Origin: Bacteroidales bacterium | Lineage (GTDB): Bacteria > Bacteroidota > Bacteroidia > Bacteroidales > CG2-30-32-10 | Reading direction: 5' to 3' | Assembly: GCA_035353855.1 (NCBI GenBank) | Contig: DAOQAK010000001.1 | Coordinates: 1 to 64,000, forward strand | DNA length: 64,000 bases | Shown: piece after piece, positions 8,524-19,000 of the stretch | Layout: every line of letters starts with the position of its first letter | Position numbering within the stretch: position 1 is the first letter of the stretch | Program-made: the position numbers and the translations under genes | Notes under the pieces: generated by a model | Seen by the model: only the letters and a program-made list of their open reading frames with translations | What the model was told of the DNA's origin: nothing | Database searches by the model: none

Positions 8524-9069
8524 ATGAGACTCTTCGTTTTATTTTTATTAATAATATCTATTCAGTTTGGACTCGCTCAAAATAGACAGTTAATTATTGA
8601 TAGTAATATTAAGCCCGATTTAATCTTTAGTAAAGACACTACAGAATTTCCTGATTTTAGCGATAACACTAACACTAAAAAAATAAAAATTGCTAAAAAC
8701 GCAATTGTTAAATCAGACAGCAATATTACACTTGAAAATTCCTATATATACAATGATAGCAGTAAGACAATTATTATTTTATCTTCAATTGACCTTGGGT
8801 ATAATATAAGTTTAAATATCACCATTCAAAATAACTTCTACAAAACATTCTTTTACATTAACGCAGTCTACATTGAAGGACAAGAGCTTGATGTTAAAGA
8901 TTGTGAACTAAAACTTAATACAGACAATTTTAAAATTGGAAATTTAATTGTAGGGCAAATAAAATTTTCATATGATGGTCAAGTCTACAACAGAGAAAAA
9001 AATATTTTTATCAGAAAATCTGGAGAATATTATGGTTACTTTAAATCGACTGTGGATAGGAAAAAATAA
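8524..9069 (+). CDS. secreted protein of unknown function
   Basis: The protein is 181 residues from the ATG at 8524; the frame extends four codons upstream to a GTG, which would spoil the signal peptide. Residues 1-18 (MRLFVLFLLIISIQFGLAQ) form a clear signal peptide ending in LAQ, the usual style of this organism. The rest is strand-rich with many Asn and Asp, and has a single free cysteine. No domain is recognised. It is likely periplasmic or surface-exposed. Confidence 0.6.
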   Translation: MRLFVLFLLIISIQFGLAQNRQLIIDSNIKPDLIFSKDTTEFPDFSDNTNTKKIKIAKNAIVKSDSNITLENSYIYNDSSKTIIILSSIDLGYNISLNITIQNNFYKTFFYINAVYIEGQELDVKDCELKLNTDNFKIGNLIVGQIKFSYDGQVYNREKNIFIRKSGEYYGYFKSTVDRKK

Positions 9070-9197
9070 CACCACATAACAAGCAATATATTAAACGATA
9101 AGGGAATAAGTTAATAACGCCAATCCATTTTCAGTTTTGCCATTAAAGAAGAATAAATTACGCTAACTGCTCTTATTATCAACATAAATAATTAATT

Positions 9198-9542
9198 ATG
9201 AAAAAACAAATTGCATGTTGCGGATTCGATTGTGCTACCTGCGAAGTAAGGATAGCAACCGTTAATGATGATAATGCTTTGCGTGCTTCATTAGCCGATG
9301 AATGGAAAGTGCTGTACAATTCGGATGACATCACTCCGGAAATGATCAACTGTGCCGGATGCAGGGGAACCGGGGCTTTGAACATGCGCTGTAAATTTTG
9401 CGAAATAAGAAAATGTGCTGTATTCAGAAGCTTTCCAACCTGCGCCGAATGCGATGAACTGGAAGATTGCCTGTTGTTGAAAAAAGTACATCATCATGTT
9501 CCTGAAGCATTGGAAAACCTGAAGCAGTTAAAAAATAAATAA
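9198..9542 (+). CDS. DUF3795 cysteine-rich protein
   Basis: This 114-residue cytoplasmic protein matches the DUF3795 pattern: CCGFDCATCE near the start, then CAGCRGTG, then CKFCEIRKC and CAECDELEDC. About a dozen cysteines in CxxC spacing suggest bound zinc or an iron-sulfur cluster. The family is widespread in anaerobes and its function is unknown. It has its own ATG at 9198 and is followed after 18 bases by a small envelope protein gene, possibly co-transcribed. Confidence 0.8.
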   Translation: MKKQIACCGFDCATCEVRIATVNDDNALRASLADEWKVLYNSDDITPEMINCAGCRGTGALNMRCKFCEIRKCAVFRSFPTCAECDELEDCLLLKKVHHHVPEALENLKQLKNK

Positions 9543-9560
9543 ATTATTCTCTGCCTTAGC

Positions 9561-10109
9561 ATGAAACAAAAAAAATCACTCATCATATTATTTACTTTTA
9601 TTTTATCTATAAATTTATTCGGGCAAGACAGCACGTATAAAAATGCAATAAAATTTTTTGTTTGCCCATTACCTACTCCTGCCTTTGTTGCAGCTTTAAA
9701 TTACGAAAGACATATTGATTTAAAGAACAGTCTTGAATTAACTTTTAAAATATTCTATCACAATATTAATGACATATATTATCCTTCCGATAACAGGTGC
9801 ATCTCAATTGTACCATCATACAGGCATTACATGGCTCCCAAAAAAAATAATGTTCTTTGGTTGTCGACTTATTCTTCTATAATATTTGCAAAATGGGAAA
9901 ACTATGACCTTACCCATTTCAGCTCCGGCAGTGATATAGGCAATGAAACAGACATTGGCATAGGAGCTGTTTTAGGAAACAGAATCAACTGGGGTAAGAA
10001 CAAAAGAATGTTATTAGATATAGGTCTGGGTGGCGCTTATTATTTCATCAGAAAAAATAACCCGATGTTTTTGCCAAAATTAATTTTTATTATCGGCAGG
10101 AAATTTTAA
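9561..10109 (+). CDS. small outer-membrane-type beta-barrel protein
   Basis: The 182-residue protein starts with a signal peptide (MKQKKSLIILFTFILSINLFGQ). It then shows alternating strands with aromatic ends and finishes at a C-terminal Phe (FIIGRKF), which is typical of outer-membrane barrels. The length fits an eight-stranded barrel, as in DUF3575-like proteins. It lies 18 bases after the DUF3795 gene. The specific role is unknown. Confidence 0.6.
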   Translation: MKQKKSLIILFTFILSINLFGQDSTYKNAIKFFVCPLPTPAFVAALNYERHIDLKNSLELTFKIFYHNINDIYYPSDNRCISIVPSYRHYMAPKKNNVLWLSTYSSIIFAKWENYDLTHFSSGSDIGNETDIGIGAVLGNRINWGKNKRMLLDIGLGGAYYFIRKNNPMFLPKLIFIIGRKF

Positions 10110-10246
10110 ATATCAATTTTGATAAAATAATTGTTAAATACTTCGCCAATTGCTGCTTCCATTGAGGTACATTTTTCTAGGCAACCTTTTCCGAAACAAT
10201 TTCGTCTATTTATTAAAAAGCACAATCAAAATAAAAAATCATACTT

Positions 10247-11194
10247 ATGAAAAAAAGATACTTTATTACTTTTATGTTTATTGTTTGCTGCATTTTTATC
10301 AAAGCTCAAACAGTAACTGACGCGGACGGCAATACTTATAATACTGTCCAAATTGGAACCCAGATATGGATGGCCGAAAACCTTGCCACAACAAAGTACA
10401 ACGACGGCATTTCAATTCCGCCGGTAAAAGACAGCATTGCCTGGTTCAACTTAACAACTCCCGGATACTGCTGGTATAAAAATGATTCATTAACTTACAA
10501 CAGGCCATGGGGCGCATTGTATAATTGGTATACCGTAAATACCGGTAAACTATGCCCTACAGGATGGCATGTACCTTCAAATGCAGAGTGGCATAAACTT
10601 GTGCTGTTCCTCGATCCGGCGGCTCAAGATTGTTATTGCACCGAAAGTGTTTTAGCTGCCAATGACCTTAAAGAAATCGGACTGACTCATTGGGGAAACG
10701 GAAACAACGGAACAAACAGCAGCGGCTTTACCGCAATAGGTACAGGTTTCAGAAATTATTTCAACAAATCGTTCCAGGGTCATACAGCTGTTGTGTATTT
10801 CTGGACATCAACTCCTAATGGTTCTTATGCCACAGTATGGCACCGATACATTCAAAACAGCAGTTCCAATATATTTGAGTATCTCGATCAGAAATATCAA
10901 GGTATGTCGGTGCGATGCATCAAAGATTCAGCATCAACAGGACTGAATAATGAAAACTTCAATGAAGGAATAAATATTTATCCGAACCCTGTTACAGAAA
11001 AAATTGTTGTAAAAATTAATGATAACACCGACGTGGATGTTACGCTTTTCAACATTTTAGGAGAAGTTATGCTTCAGCAGCGCATCTCATCAACCAACAA
11101 TGAAATCAATGTTTCCGAACTACCTGCTGGAATTTATTTAATTAAAATTTATTCTTCTGATTTTACTTTTGAACAAAAAATAATCAAAGATTGA
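10247..11194 (+). CDS. FISUMP-domain surface protein with T9SS sorting domain
   Basis: Residues 1-20 are a signal peptide ending in KAQ. Residues 21-226 match the FISUMP domain (Fibrobacter major paralogous domain): TVTDADGNTYNTVQIG, IWMAENLATT, GALYNWYT and CPTGWHVPSNAEW. Residues 240-315 are a type IX secretion C-terminal sorting domain with IYPNPV, the VTLFNILGE strand, LPAGIYLIKI and a basic end. The protein is therefore exported across the outer membrane and anchored or released. FISUMP function is unclear, though it occurs in adhesin-like proteins. A hairpin terminator follows. Confidence 0.9.
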   Translation: MKKRYFITFMFIVCCIFIKAQTVTDADGNTYNTVQIGTQIWMAENLATTKYNDGISIPPVKDSIAWFNLTTPGYCWYKNDSLTYNRPWGALYNWYTVNTGKLCPTGWHVPSNAEWHKLVLFLDPAAQDCYCTESVLAANDLKEIGLTHWGNGNNGTNSSGFTAIGTGFRNYFNKSFQGHTAVVYFWTSTPNGSYATVWHRYIQNSSSNIFEYLDQKYQGMSVRCIKDSASTGLNNENFNEGINIYPNPVTEKIVVKINDNTDVDVTLFNILGEVMLQQRISSTNNEINVSELPAGIYLIKIYSSDFTFEQKIIKD

Positions 11195-11211
11195 TTTAAA
11201 AATTTTCATCT

Positions 11212-11254
11212 AAAAAAATAGCCGCAGTAAAATAATATTCTGCGGCTATTCATT
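11212..11254. terminator. bidirectional terminator hairpin
   Basis: AATAGCCGCAG at 11217-11227 pairs perfectly with CTGCGGCTATT at 11240-11250. A-rich sequence lies to the left and T-rich sequence to the right. It separates the convergent FISUMP and M56 genes. Confidence 0.75.
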
Positions 11255-11270
11255 TTACCAAATCCACACT

Positions 11271-12482
11271 TTAATTCAATCTGAATTGAATAGGTAATGT
11301 CATTTTAAAATCAACGGCTTCTCCTTTATTTTCGCCCGGGATCCAGTCGGGCATCGATGATATTACGCGCAAAGCCTCTGCATCAAGCAGGTCATTTACT
11401 TTTTGCGAGATTTCAACATTTTCAATCTTACCTGTTTTAGTTACAACAAAATTCACAAGCACCTTACCTGTAATACCATTTTTCCTGGCAGTTTCAGGAT
11501 ATTTTACATTATCAATAAAATACTTCGTAAGAGCATCCTGTCCGCCCGGAAATTCAGGCATTTTATCAATTACGGAATCATTTTTCAACTCAACATTCGA
11601 GTTTTGAGATTTTTTTTCATTAGCACTATTTCCACATGAAAATGTAACAAACAGCGCAAGTAATAAAGGGATTACGGGCAGAGCTTTCAACATTGAAAAC
11701 CTGCCGGAACGTGGTTTTTTCATCATATAAAAACGTTTTAAGGTTAATGATTTATTGAAGTTATTGGCCAAACCCGGCTGCACACCAATTGCATTTCTGA
11801 GCAGGAGCAATAAGTATTCAGATGAACCGGAAGTTTGCTCCGTTACCCCGGAATCAGCCAAATACTCATGGGTTTCTTTAAGTGCAGATTTTATCATCCA
11901 ACTGGCAGGATTAAACCATGTCAGCATACAAATTAATTCAGATAACATTACATCAATGCTATGCAATTGACGAATATGAATGGTTTCGTGTATAATTATT
12001 TTATTGAGTTGCGCATTCGACATCGTTTTTTCATCAATGAAAATAGTTTTAAAAAAAGAAAATGGCGCAATTTGTTTTTTACATATTGCAAAATAATATC
12101 CATTCATTTTCTCTCTGCTGCATTTGTTCTTTAATAAAAGCAATGAAATAATTCTAATTGCAAATCTTACAAACAAAAGTGCAATTACTGCATAGTATGT
12201 AATAATAAGGTAATACATCGGCGACAGGTTATTTTCAGTTATTAATACTTTATCAGAATTGACCTGAACAGTTTGCATCATATATATTAATCCCGAACCC
12301 GTATTACCTGTTGTAAATCGAATATCGATTAACGGGATTATGACCGAAACTACCAATGAAAACAAAAGGTATATCCTGTTAAACCGAAAGTGAGTGTCTT
12401 TTCTAAGGAATATTGCGTAGAGCCCGAACAGCATTATAATGCATACCGACACTTTTATCGAATATAAAAATATCTTATCCAT
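11271..12482 (-). CDS. M56 (BlaR1-like) metallopeptidase with TonB C-terminal domain
   Basis: The 403-residue membrane protein has three hydrophobic segments in the first 110 residues. The zinc peptidase motif HETIH (165-169) follows with a downstream ETHEYLAD. A further membrane segment lies near 265-285 (PLLLALFVTFSC). The C-terminal 100 residues (PEFPGGQDALTKYF, YPETARKNGITGKVLVNFVV) are a TonB C-terminal domain. M56 proteins sense envelope signals and cleave a BlaI repressor. The frame opens at TTG 12512, but ATG 12482, overlapping the blaI stop by eight bases, fits better. The TonB part suggests contact with outer-membrane receptors. Confidence 0.88.
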   Translation of the reverse strand: MDKIFLYSIKVSVCIIMLFGLYAIFLRKDTHFRFNRIYLLFSLVVSVIIPLIDIRFTTGNTGSGLIYMMQTVQVNSDKVLITENNLSPMYYLIITYYAVIALLFVRFAIRIISLLLLKNKCSREKMNGYYFAICKKQIAPFSFFKTIFIDEKTMSNAQLNKIIIHETIHIRQLHSIDVMLSELICMLTWFNPASWMIKSALKETHEYLADSGVTEQTSGSSEYLLLLLRNAIGVQPGLANNFNKSLTLKRFYMMKKPRSGRFSMLKALPVIPLLLALFVTFSCGNSANEKKSQNSNVELKNDSVIDKMPEFPGGQDALTKYFIDNVKYPETARKNGITGKVLVNFVVTKTGKIENVEISQKVNDLLDAEALRVISSMPDWIPGENKGEAVDFKMTLPIQFRLN

Positions 12483-12864
12483 TGCTTTTCTTATTTTTAA
12501 TTTCTTTATCAAGAATCTTTTTCATTTCTTCAAGTTCTTTTACAGATATTTTATTATCATTTGAAAAAAATGATACCAGCTGATTATAAGAATTCCCAAA
12601 ATAATTTTTGATAAAATTCCCAAAGTAAAAACGAGAATACTCTTCTTTTGAAATCAGCGGAAAATACTCGTAAGTACTTCCATAATTTTTATACGATACA
12701 AAACCTTTTTTTTCAAGGATCCTAATTATAGTGGAAACCGTATTATACGCAGGTTTTGGTTTATCGAAATGTTCCATAACATCTTTTACAAAAGCTTTTT
12801 CGAGCTTCCATAAAATTTGCATTACCTGTTCTTCTGCCTTTGTTAATTCTTTTACCTTCTTCAT
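12475..12864 (-). CDS. BlaI/MecI-type transcriptional repressor
   Basis: This 129-residue winged-helix protein has the BlaI hallmark LTKAEEQVMQILW and the recognition region KPKPAYNTVSTIIRILEKKGFV (split here as PAYNTVSTI plus LEKKGFV). The C-terminal half is helical and would dimerise. Members bind AT-rich dyads and are cleaved by the paired M56 peptidase. The downstream M56 gene overlaps its stop. Three matching dyads lie just upstream, so it is probably autoregulated. No beta-lactamase gene is nearby, so antibiotic resistance is not implied. Confidence 0.92.
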   Translation of the reverse strand: MKKVKELTKAEEQVMQILWKLEKAFVKDVMEHFDKPKPAYNTVSTIIRILEKKGFVSYKNYGSTYEYFPLISKEEYSRFYFGNFIKNYFGNSYNQLVSFFSNDNKISVKELEEMKKILDKEIKNKKSNG

Positions 12865-12884
12865 AAAACTATCTTTTTAATTAT

Positions 12885-12957
12885 TTAACTAATTTTTTAG
12901 TTAATTCCTGTACAAACATACAACTATATTTTTAGTTTGTCAACTATTTTTTTAGTT
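12885..12957 (-). promoter_or_regulatory. promoter with three BlaI operator dyads
   Basis: Three dyads of the form AACTA-N6-TAGTT occur at 12887-12902, 12922-12937 and 12942-12957. The first extends to TTAACTAA-N4-TTAGTTAA (12885-12904). On the minus strand, TATGTTTG at 12920-12913 matches TAnnTTTG, and a TTG at 12943-12941 stands 20 bases upstream. Dyads 2 and 3 cover the -33 box and spacer, and dyad 1 lies just past the start site, an arrangement suited to repression. Confidence 0.8.
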
Positions 12958-13084
12958 ACGATACAAATATCGGGTTAGAAAATTAAGAAGTAAACCATAA
13001 ATCAGTTTACGGTCAAAATATTTAAGGGAATGGTAAATATCAGTAAACCAAAGGTGTTTATCTAATCAAAAATTGTCAGAAATA

Positions 13085-16054
13085 TTACCTGCTTTTTAAT
13101 ATCACACCTTTATTCTGTTTTCCGTCAATTTTTACAAGCATCGGTTTATCAAATTTTACGTGACGGATATATTCATCTTCATGTACGGCAGGAAATGAAG
13201 CCAGATAATCGGTATTATAAAATCCCTCATTAATGAATGAATTGACAGTAAAATAGCCTATTCCAAAGGATGTAAGGTTTTGAAAAAAGTGTGTACCCTG
13301 ACTCGGGTCGACACGGTATTTTTCCAGTCCGGCCTCTACCATTACTCGGGCAGCCGAAATCTGCGACCACTTCACAGGAATTCCAAGCCACGGGTCGCTC
13401 GAGCCCCATCGTCCCGGACCAATCAAAATATAATTTTTTTCTTCTTTCACCATAATATTATTAAGTTCTTCAATTCTTGTTGCTATTAAAGGATTCTTAG
13501 CAGCATTGAACGATTCGGGCTTTACATAAATTATATCTTTTAAATTATCAATTACACCATTCCCCATCGTCGACATAGAATAAATTATCGCTTCATCTCT
13601 TGTAACAAAATCAATATTAATATTAAATTTTTCGGATGCTTCAACAATGGGACGAATTTGCAGAAAGCTGAAATCTTTAGGTTCGCCACTCGATGTATCT
13701 AAATTCACGGCAAATTCAATTTCTACATGATTGTTCATCTCACGCTGCCCTATATCAAGTAATGTTTTTAAAATATCGGCAAGAGGAAATTTATTATATT
13801 TAAGAATATTTACAAATGTCAGGATCTTTTTGCCTGCATGATGTATGCCATCGCGCAGAACCTGGTCCTGAAAATCGAAAGTAGAAGCAATATGGTTCAA
13901 TGAACCATCTTTAAGTGCATCTTCAACTTTTAATTTTAATAAATCACGGCTGTCATCTACAGAAGGTTTATAATCATGAGGATTTAAATTAACAGCGTAA
14001 AATTCGTTCTGCGTATTTTTTAACGCCATTTCCAAATTAGAAAGCTGTAAGATATTTTTGGGGTATTCCGGGCAGAAACGAATAGATACGCCGCCATCAA
14101 CAACAGTTTTACCAAGACCCAGCGCAATACTTGCAACTCCATCTTCAGGCTTCTCCTGGCCTATCGGATAAAAATTAATTGAACGAGCAACACCGGAAAT
14201 ATTCGGATAATACTTTTGTCCATAGGCTTTACCAACAACTTCCTGTAGAATTACTGCCATTTTTTCTTCATCGATCAGGTTTGAAGTAGCAGCAATATAT
14301 GCTTTACTATCTTTGAAAAAAACGGAAGCAAATACACTCTTTATTGCAACCTCAAGCTGCGAAAGGCGTACCGAAGGATTATCATCACTATTCGGAACCA
14401 TATAGGTGGAATAAACTCCCGCAAACGGCTGGTAGTGCGAGTCCTCAAGCAGACTGGAAGAACGTACCGCAATAGGTTTTTTAACAACTTCGAGAAATAG
14501 TTTTAACTGGTCAGTAATACGATCAGGTAATATTGCATTAATAAATTGCATCAGGATTTCTTCATCCTTAATATCAGAAGATGCAAAATTATACAAATTA
14601 TTCGATTCCATAAATTCATCATATACATCAGTAGTTACAACAACCGTTCTGGGAATCGTAATATTTACATTTTCAAATTTATGAATGATCTGGTGTTTTT
14701 TAATCAGGTAATCTGCAAAAGCCAAACCCCTGGCTTTGCCGCCCAACATACCATCGCCTAGCCTGGAAAAAACTGCATATTCATCAAAGTAACTGGCAAT
14801 AACTCCCCTGCCCTTGCTAATCCTGTAGTTCTCGATTGTATCGATCAGATAACTCCTTACTTCATCTACATTATTAAAATCTCTCATGCTTCTTTCCTTG
14901 AATAAATCGGCCAAAGGGAACAAAGCACGGGCTTTTAGCCAACGTGTAAAATGATTGTTGCGTACATGATATTCGAGCGACTTATCGGGAACACTCATCA
15001 ATTTAACCTGCAAAGAATGCAGGTTATTCGCCCTGTCGATTTCTTCTTCTGTATCAGGGTCAATAAAAACAAAATCGCCAAATCCATAATTTTCTTTTAT
15101 ATAATTGCGAAGATCAGCAAGTAGTGTTTTGGAATATTTATTAACAAAACTTGCCCTGATAACAGCCATTGCTTCTCGATTTTTTTCGTCAGAAGACTGA
15201 AGCAATATGGGCATTTGCCTTACTTCGCTGCGAATAGAGCAGCAAAGTTTTATTCCTGCTTCCGGATCAATTTTACCATCTCTCGGGAATGAAACATCCG
15301 AAATAATCCCCAGTAAATTATTTTTATATTTTTCATATAAAATTTTTGCTTCTTCATAAGTCTTAGCCAACAATATTTTCGGGCGAGCCCTCATTGACAT
15401 TGTTTTCTGATGGTCGTTCAAACCCTCTGTCATCAGCTCATTGCGCTGTTCAAAAATCAATTTATAAATGGTTGGCAGATAACTGGAATAATAGCGTATC
15501 GAATCTTCAACCAGAAGAATTGCCTGCGCTCCTATATCATCAATATCATAATCGGCATTCATTTTATCTTCTATCAACTTAATAATAGCAAGCAGTAAAC
15601 TGGAATTGCCAAGCCATGAAAAAACATAATCAATAGAAGAAAGATCTTCGTTTGCTAACTTCAGCGATACTTCCTTAGAGAAATGCGTTAAAACAACAAT
15701 TGGTTTATGAGGATATGTTTTCTTTATTTTATTTGCCAGTTCGAAAGCATCCACTTTACCAATGTTTAGCATGGTAATCACCAGGTCGTAATGATTGAGC
15801 GCGAGTAAATCGAAAGCCATAGCCGATGAACTTGCACGCGAGAACTGTGGCGGATAACGAAGGTTAAGCGAGGTATACTCATTAAATATTTTTTCATTTA
15901 TTCTTCCATCTTCTTCCAGCATGAAAGCATCGTAAGTGCTGCATACAAGCAACACGTTGCTAATACGCTTTTGCATTAATTTATTAAAAGAAATATTGGA
16001 AAAATAATGTTTATCGGTTGCGAACTCTTCGTTATAATTATATTTAGATGCCAT
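13085..16054 (-). CDS. REC-REC-PEP/pyruvate-binding (PPDK_N-like) protein
   Basis: This 989-residue cytoplasmic protein has two receiver-like domains and a PEP-synthase/PPDK ATP-grasp domain. REC1 (32-165) lacks the phospho-acceptor: VITMLN (92-97) stands where Asp should be. REC2 (178-325) keeps the acidic pair Glu183-Asp184, Asp253 in IISDVSFP and Lys306. The ATP-grasp part has MLGGKARGLAF (436-446) and PIAVRSSSLLED (527-538). A C-terminal domain holds LIGPGRWGSSDPW. There is no phosphohistidine swivelling or PEP-barrel domain, so full PPDK chemistry is impossible. It lies 17 bases downstream of its larger paralog. Function is unknown; a regulator or phosphotransferase is inferred. Confidence 0.8.
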   Translation of the reverse strand: MASKYNYNEEFATDKHYFSNISFNKLMQKRISNVLLVCSTYDAFMLEEDGRINEKIFNEYTSLNLRYPPQFSRASSSAMAFDLLALNHYDLVITMLNIGKVDAFELANKIKKTYPHKPIVVLTHFSKEVSLKLANEDLSSIDYVFSWLGNSSLLLAIIKLIEDKMNADYDIDDIGAQAILLVEDSIRYYSSYLPTIYKLIFEQRNELMTEGLNDHQKTMSMRARPKILLAKTYEEAKILYEKYKNNLLGIISDVSFPRDGKIDPEAGIKLCCSIRSEVRQMPILLQSSDEKNREAMAVIRASFVNKYSKTLLADLRNYIKENYGFGDFVFIDPDTEEEIDRANNLHSLQVKLMSVPDKSLEYHVRNNHFTRWLKARALFPLADLFKERSMRDFNNVDEVRSYLIDTIENYRISKGRGVIASYFDEYAVFSRLGDGMLGGKARGLAFADYLIKKHQIIHKFENVNITIPRTVVVTTDVYDEFMESNNLYNFASSDIKDEEILMQFINAILPDRITDQLKLFLEVVKKPIAVRSSSLLEDSHYQPFAGVYSTYMVPNSDDNPSVRLSQLEVAIKSVFASVFFKDSKAYIAATSNLIDEEKMAVILQEVVGKAYGQKYYPNISGVARSINFYPIGQEKPEDGVASIALGLGKTVVDGGVSIRFCPEYPKNILQLSNLEMALKNTQNEFYAVNLNPHDYKPSVDDSRDLLKLKVEDALKDGSLNHIASTFDFQDQVLRDGIHHAGKKILTFVNILKYNKFPLADILKTLLDIGQREMNNHVEIEFAVNLDTSSGEPKDFSFLQIRPIVEASEKFNINIDFVTRDEAIIYSMSTMGNGVIDNLKDIIYVKPESFNAAKNPLIATRIEELNNIMVKEEKNYILIGPGRWGSSDPWLGIPVKWSQISAARVMVEAGLEKYRVDPSQGTHFFQNLTSFGIGYFTVNSFINEGFYNTDYLASFPAVHEDEYIRHVKFDKPMLVKIDGKQNKGVILKSR

Positions 16055-16071
16055 ATTTAATTCTTATGCTT

Positions 16072-19000
16072 TTATTCGTTATTGTTATTATAATAAATTA
16101 ATGATGCTCTCTTGTGCCCGTCCATAATGATTTGCAGAGGATCTTTAAACCGTACATGCTTAAAATATTTTGTTTCGGAAATTACTTCCTGTTGATTAAG
16201 AACATCCCAGTTTATATAATCAATAAAAGAATTATGTTTCACTGAGAAATATCCTACATTCATTGATATCACGTTGTGAAAAAAGTGCGAGCCTAACGAT
16301 GCATCCAAAGGAAAATCTTCCAGGCTTACTTCAACAATTATTTTTGCATTTGATATCTGCGACCATGCAACAGGAATACCAATGAACCTGTCGCGTGTGC
16401 CCCATCGTCCGGGTCCTATTAATATATATTTCCTGTTCGATTTTATCATTTCTACATTCAGCTTCTCAATTTCATCACGCATTTTTTCTGTTTTCAGCTT
16501 ATCAAATTTCTTAACGTCAACAAATATCACATCGTTAAGTTCTTCAACAATACCATTACCCATGCCCATTTCGGAATATAGTAATAATTTGCTGTAGTCC
16601 ACTTCATCAATATTTATTTCTGTTTTAAAAACATTTTTTATAAGCGGTTTGATTTGTAATAAGTAAAATGATGAATTTCCTTTTTTATCTTTATTCAAAT
16701 CCACAGCGAATTCAATTTCTACAGGCGAGCCCATTGCTTCTTCAACTACATTCAAAATTATCTGAATGGTTTTGGAAAGCGGGATGTATTTGTGTTTGAT
16801 GATATCTGCAAAATTCACAACACGCGGACCCTGTGAATTAAGTCCTGTTACAATTCGTTCATTAGTGAAATCATATACTGAACCACAATGTTTAAGTGTA
16901 CCATGTTTTTCCGAAACCTCAATATCCAGTTTTACAAGACTCGCATCTTCGCCGGCAAGCAGGTTAATTTTTTTCTGCCGCATATCAACAGCATAAAAAT
17001 GAAGTTGCGAATTTTTATACAGGTCTGTTGCCGAATATATCTCAAGGTTTGGATATTCCGGACAATAGCGATATGTTTTTTCTCCTTCAACAACATACTT
17101 CCCAAGACCAAGGGCCAGCACTGCAAAACCGTCTTCAGGCTTCATGTGCGAAATAGGATAATAATTGTATGATTGTGCAACACCGCTGATATGCGGATAA
17201 AATGTTTCGTCATAAGCAGCACCAACAACTTCCTGAACAACTACAGCCATGCGTTCTTCCTCTATTTTGTAATTAATGGCTTCAAAATAAGATCTTGCTG
17301 TTGGAGAGAAAATAGAAGCATAAACAAGTTTTATTGCGGTCATCATTTGTTCAAGCCGCGCATCAATATCAGGATGATTATTTGGGAGAAGAAAAGTATC
17401 AAAAATTCCGGCAAAAGGTTGCGTTAAAGAATCTTCAAAAAGACTGGAAGACCTTATGGCTATAGGGTTAGAAATAACCTTAAGGTATCTTTTAAGTTTT
17501 TTAGTTAGCGAATCGGAAAGTTTTGCCTCAACAAAAAGATGTTTTATTTTTTCATAATCTTTCTCACCATAAACCTTATTCCTTAGGTTATTATTTTCAA
17601 TAAATTCTTCAAACTCATCTGTACCAATGATAGATGTAATAGGTGTGCGAACATTGATATCAGGAACGATCTGGGAAAAATCAAAATTGTAGATTAATGT
17701 ACTTATAAATGCCAGGCCTCTTCCTTTGCCGCCAAGAGAGCCGGATGCAAGGCTTACTATGGTTGTTTCATCAAGTATTGCCGATTCATCAAAATTTACA
17801 ACCTTTCCTTTATTTTTTTCAAAAACACATTGCTGAATAACATCAAGCATATATTTACGTAATTCATCCGATGTTTTAAAATCGCCGACTTTAATGGGTT
17901 TTATCTTTTTGGCAAGTTGGATCTCACCTCTTGCCATAAACCAGTTGGAAAAATGATTCCTTCTACCGTGGAATAAAAGCGATTCTTCAGGGATTGTTCT
18001 CAGGTGCGCTTCAAATTCTTTGATTGATCGTGCAACCGCAATCTCACCACGCCCTTCCCCATCACGATAAATAAAATTTCCAAATCCTAAATAATAACTG
18101 ATAAAACTTTTTAAATCCTGTAAAAGGTTTTCCGAATTTTTATTTATAAAAGTAGACTTTAATTTAAATGCTTTTGTTGCATTCTCTGATTCTGAAGACT
18201 GTATCAATACAGGCATATCAGGGATTTCATTTTTAATATGCTCCGTTAGCTGTAAACCTGATGTTTCATTAAGCTTCCTTTCTTTTTCATATTTTACATC
18301 TGTAATTACACAAAGCAGGTATTCTTTATATTTTTCAAAATAATCAATTGCTTCTTCATAGTTCGACACCAATACAATTTTGGGTCTTGCTCGCATCCGA
18401 AGAATCTTATAAAGATTATCCGTGTTCACTTCTTCAATCAGGTGTTGCGTTTGCTCAATTACTATAGAATATAAAATCGGAAGAAAACGTGAATAATACC
18501 TGGCTGAATCTTCAACAAGCAAAATCACCCTTACCAGTCCAATCTTCGTATCGTTTTCAATATTCATAAGGTCTTCAATATATTTGACCATTGCAAGAAA
18601 AACTTTGCTATCGCCATTCCATACAAATATTTTATCGATACTACTTATTTTTTTATTTTCAAAAGCGCCCACATCACTGTTATTGTTTAATAGCAACAAA
18701 ATAGGAAGCTTCGGATAAATCTGTTTTATAATTTCGCTTAACTGAATGGGTGTGGTTTTATCAATTCCCATCATCAGTATCACGAGGTCGTAATGACCGA
18801 ATTGTAATTTTTCAAGTGCCTCTTCAGCCGATGAAACGCCAGTAATTCTTGGCGCAGAAGAAAGATTCAACTGATAATATTCTCCTGTAATCTGTTCAAA
18901 AAATCGTCCTTCCTTTTCTATTATATATGCATCATATAAATTAGCAACAAGCAGTATCTCCCTTACTTTAAAAGGCATCAGTTCATGATAAATATCGCGA

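Noticed and set aside
12475..12864. Beta-lactam resistance locus
   Set aside because: The repressor and peptidase resemble BlaI/BlaR1, but there is no beta-lactamase gene or penicillin-binding sensor domain.
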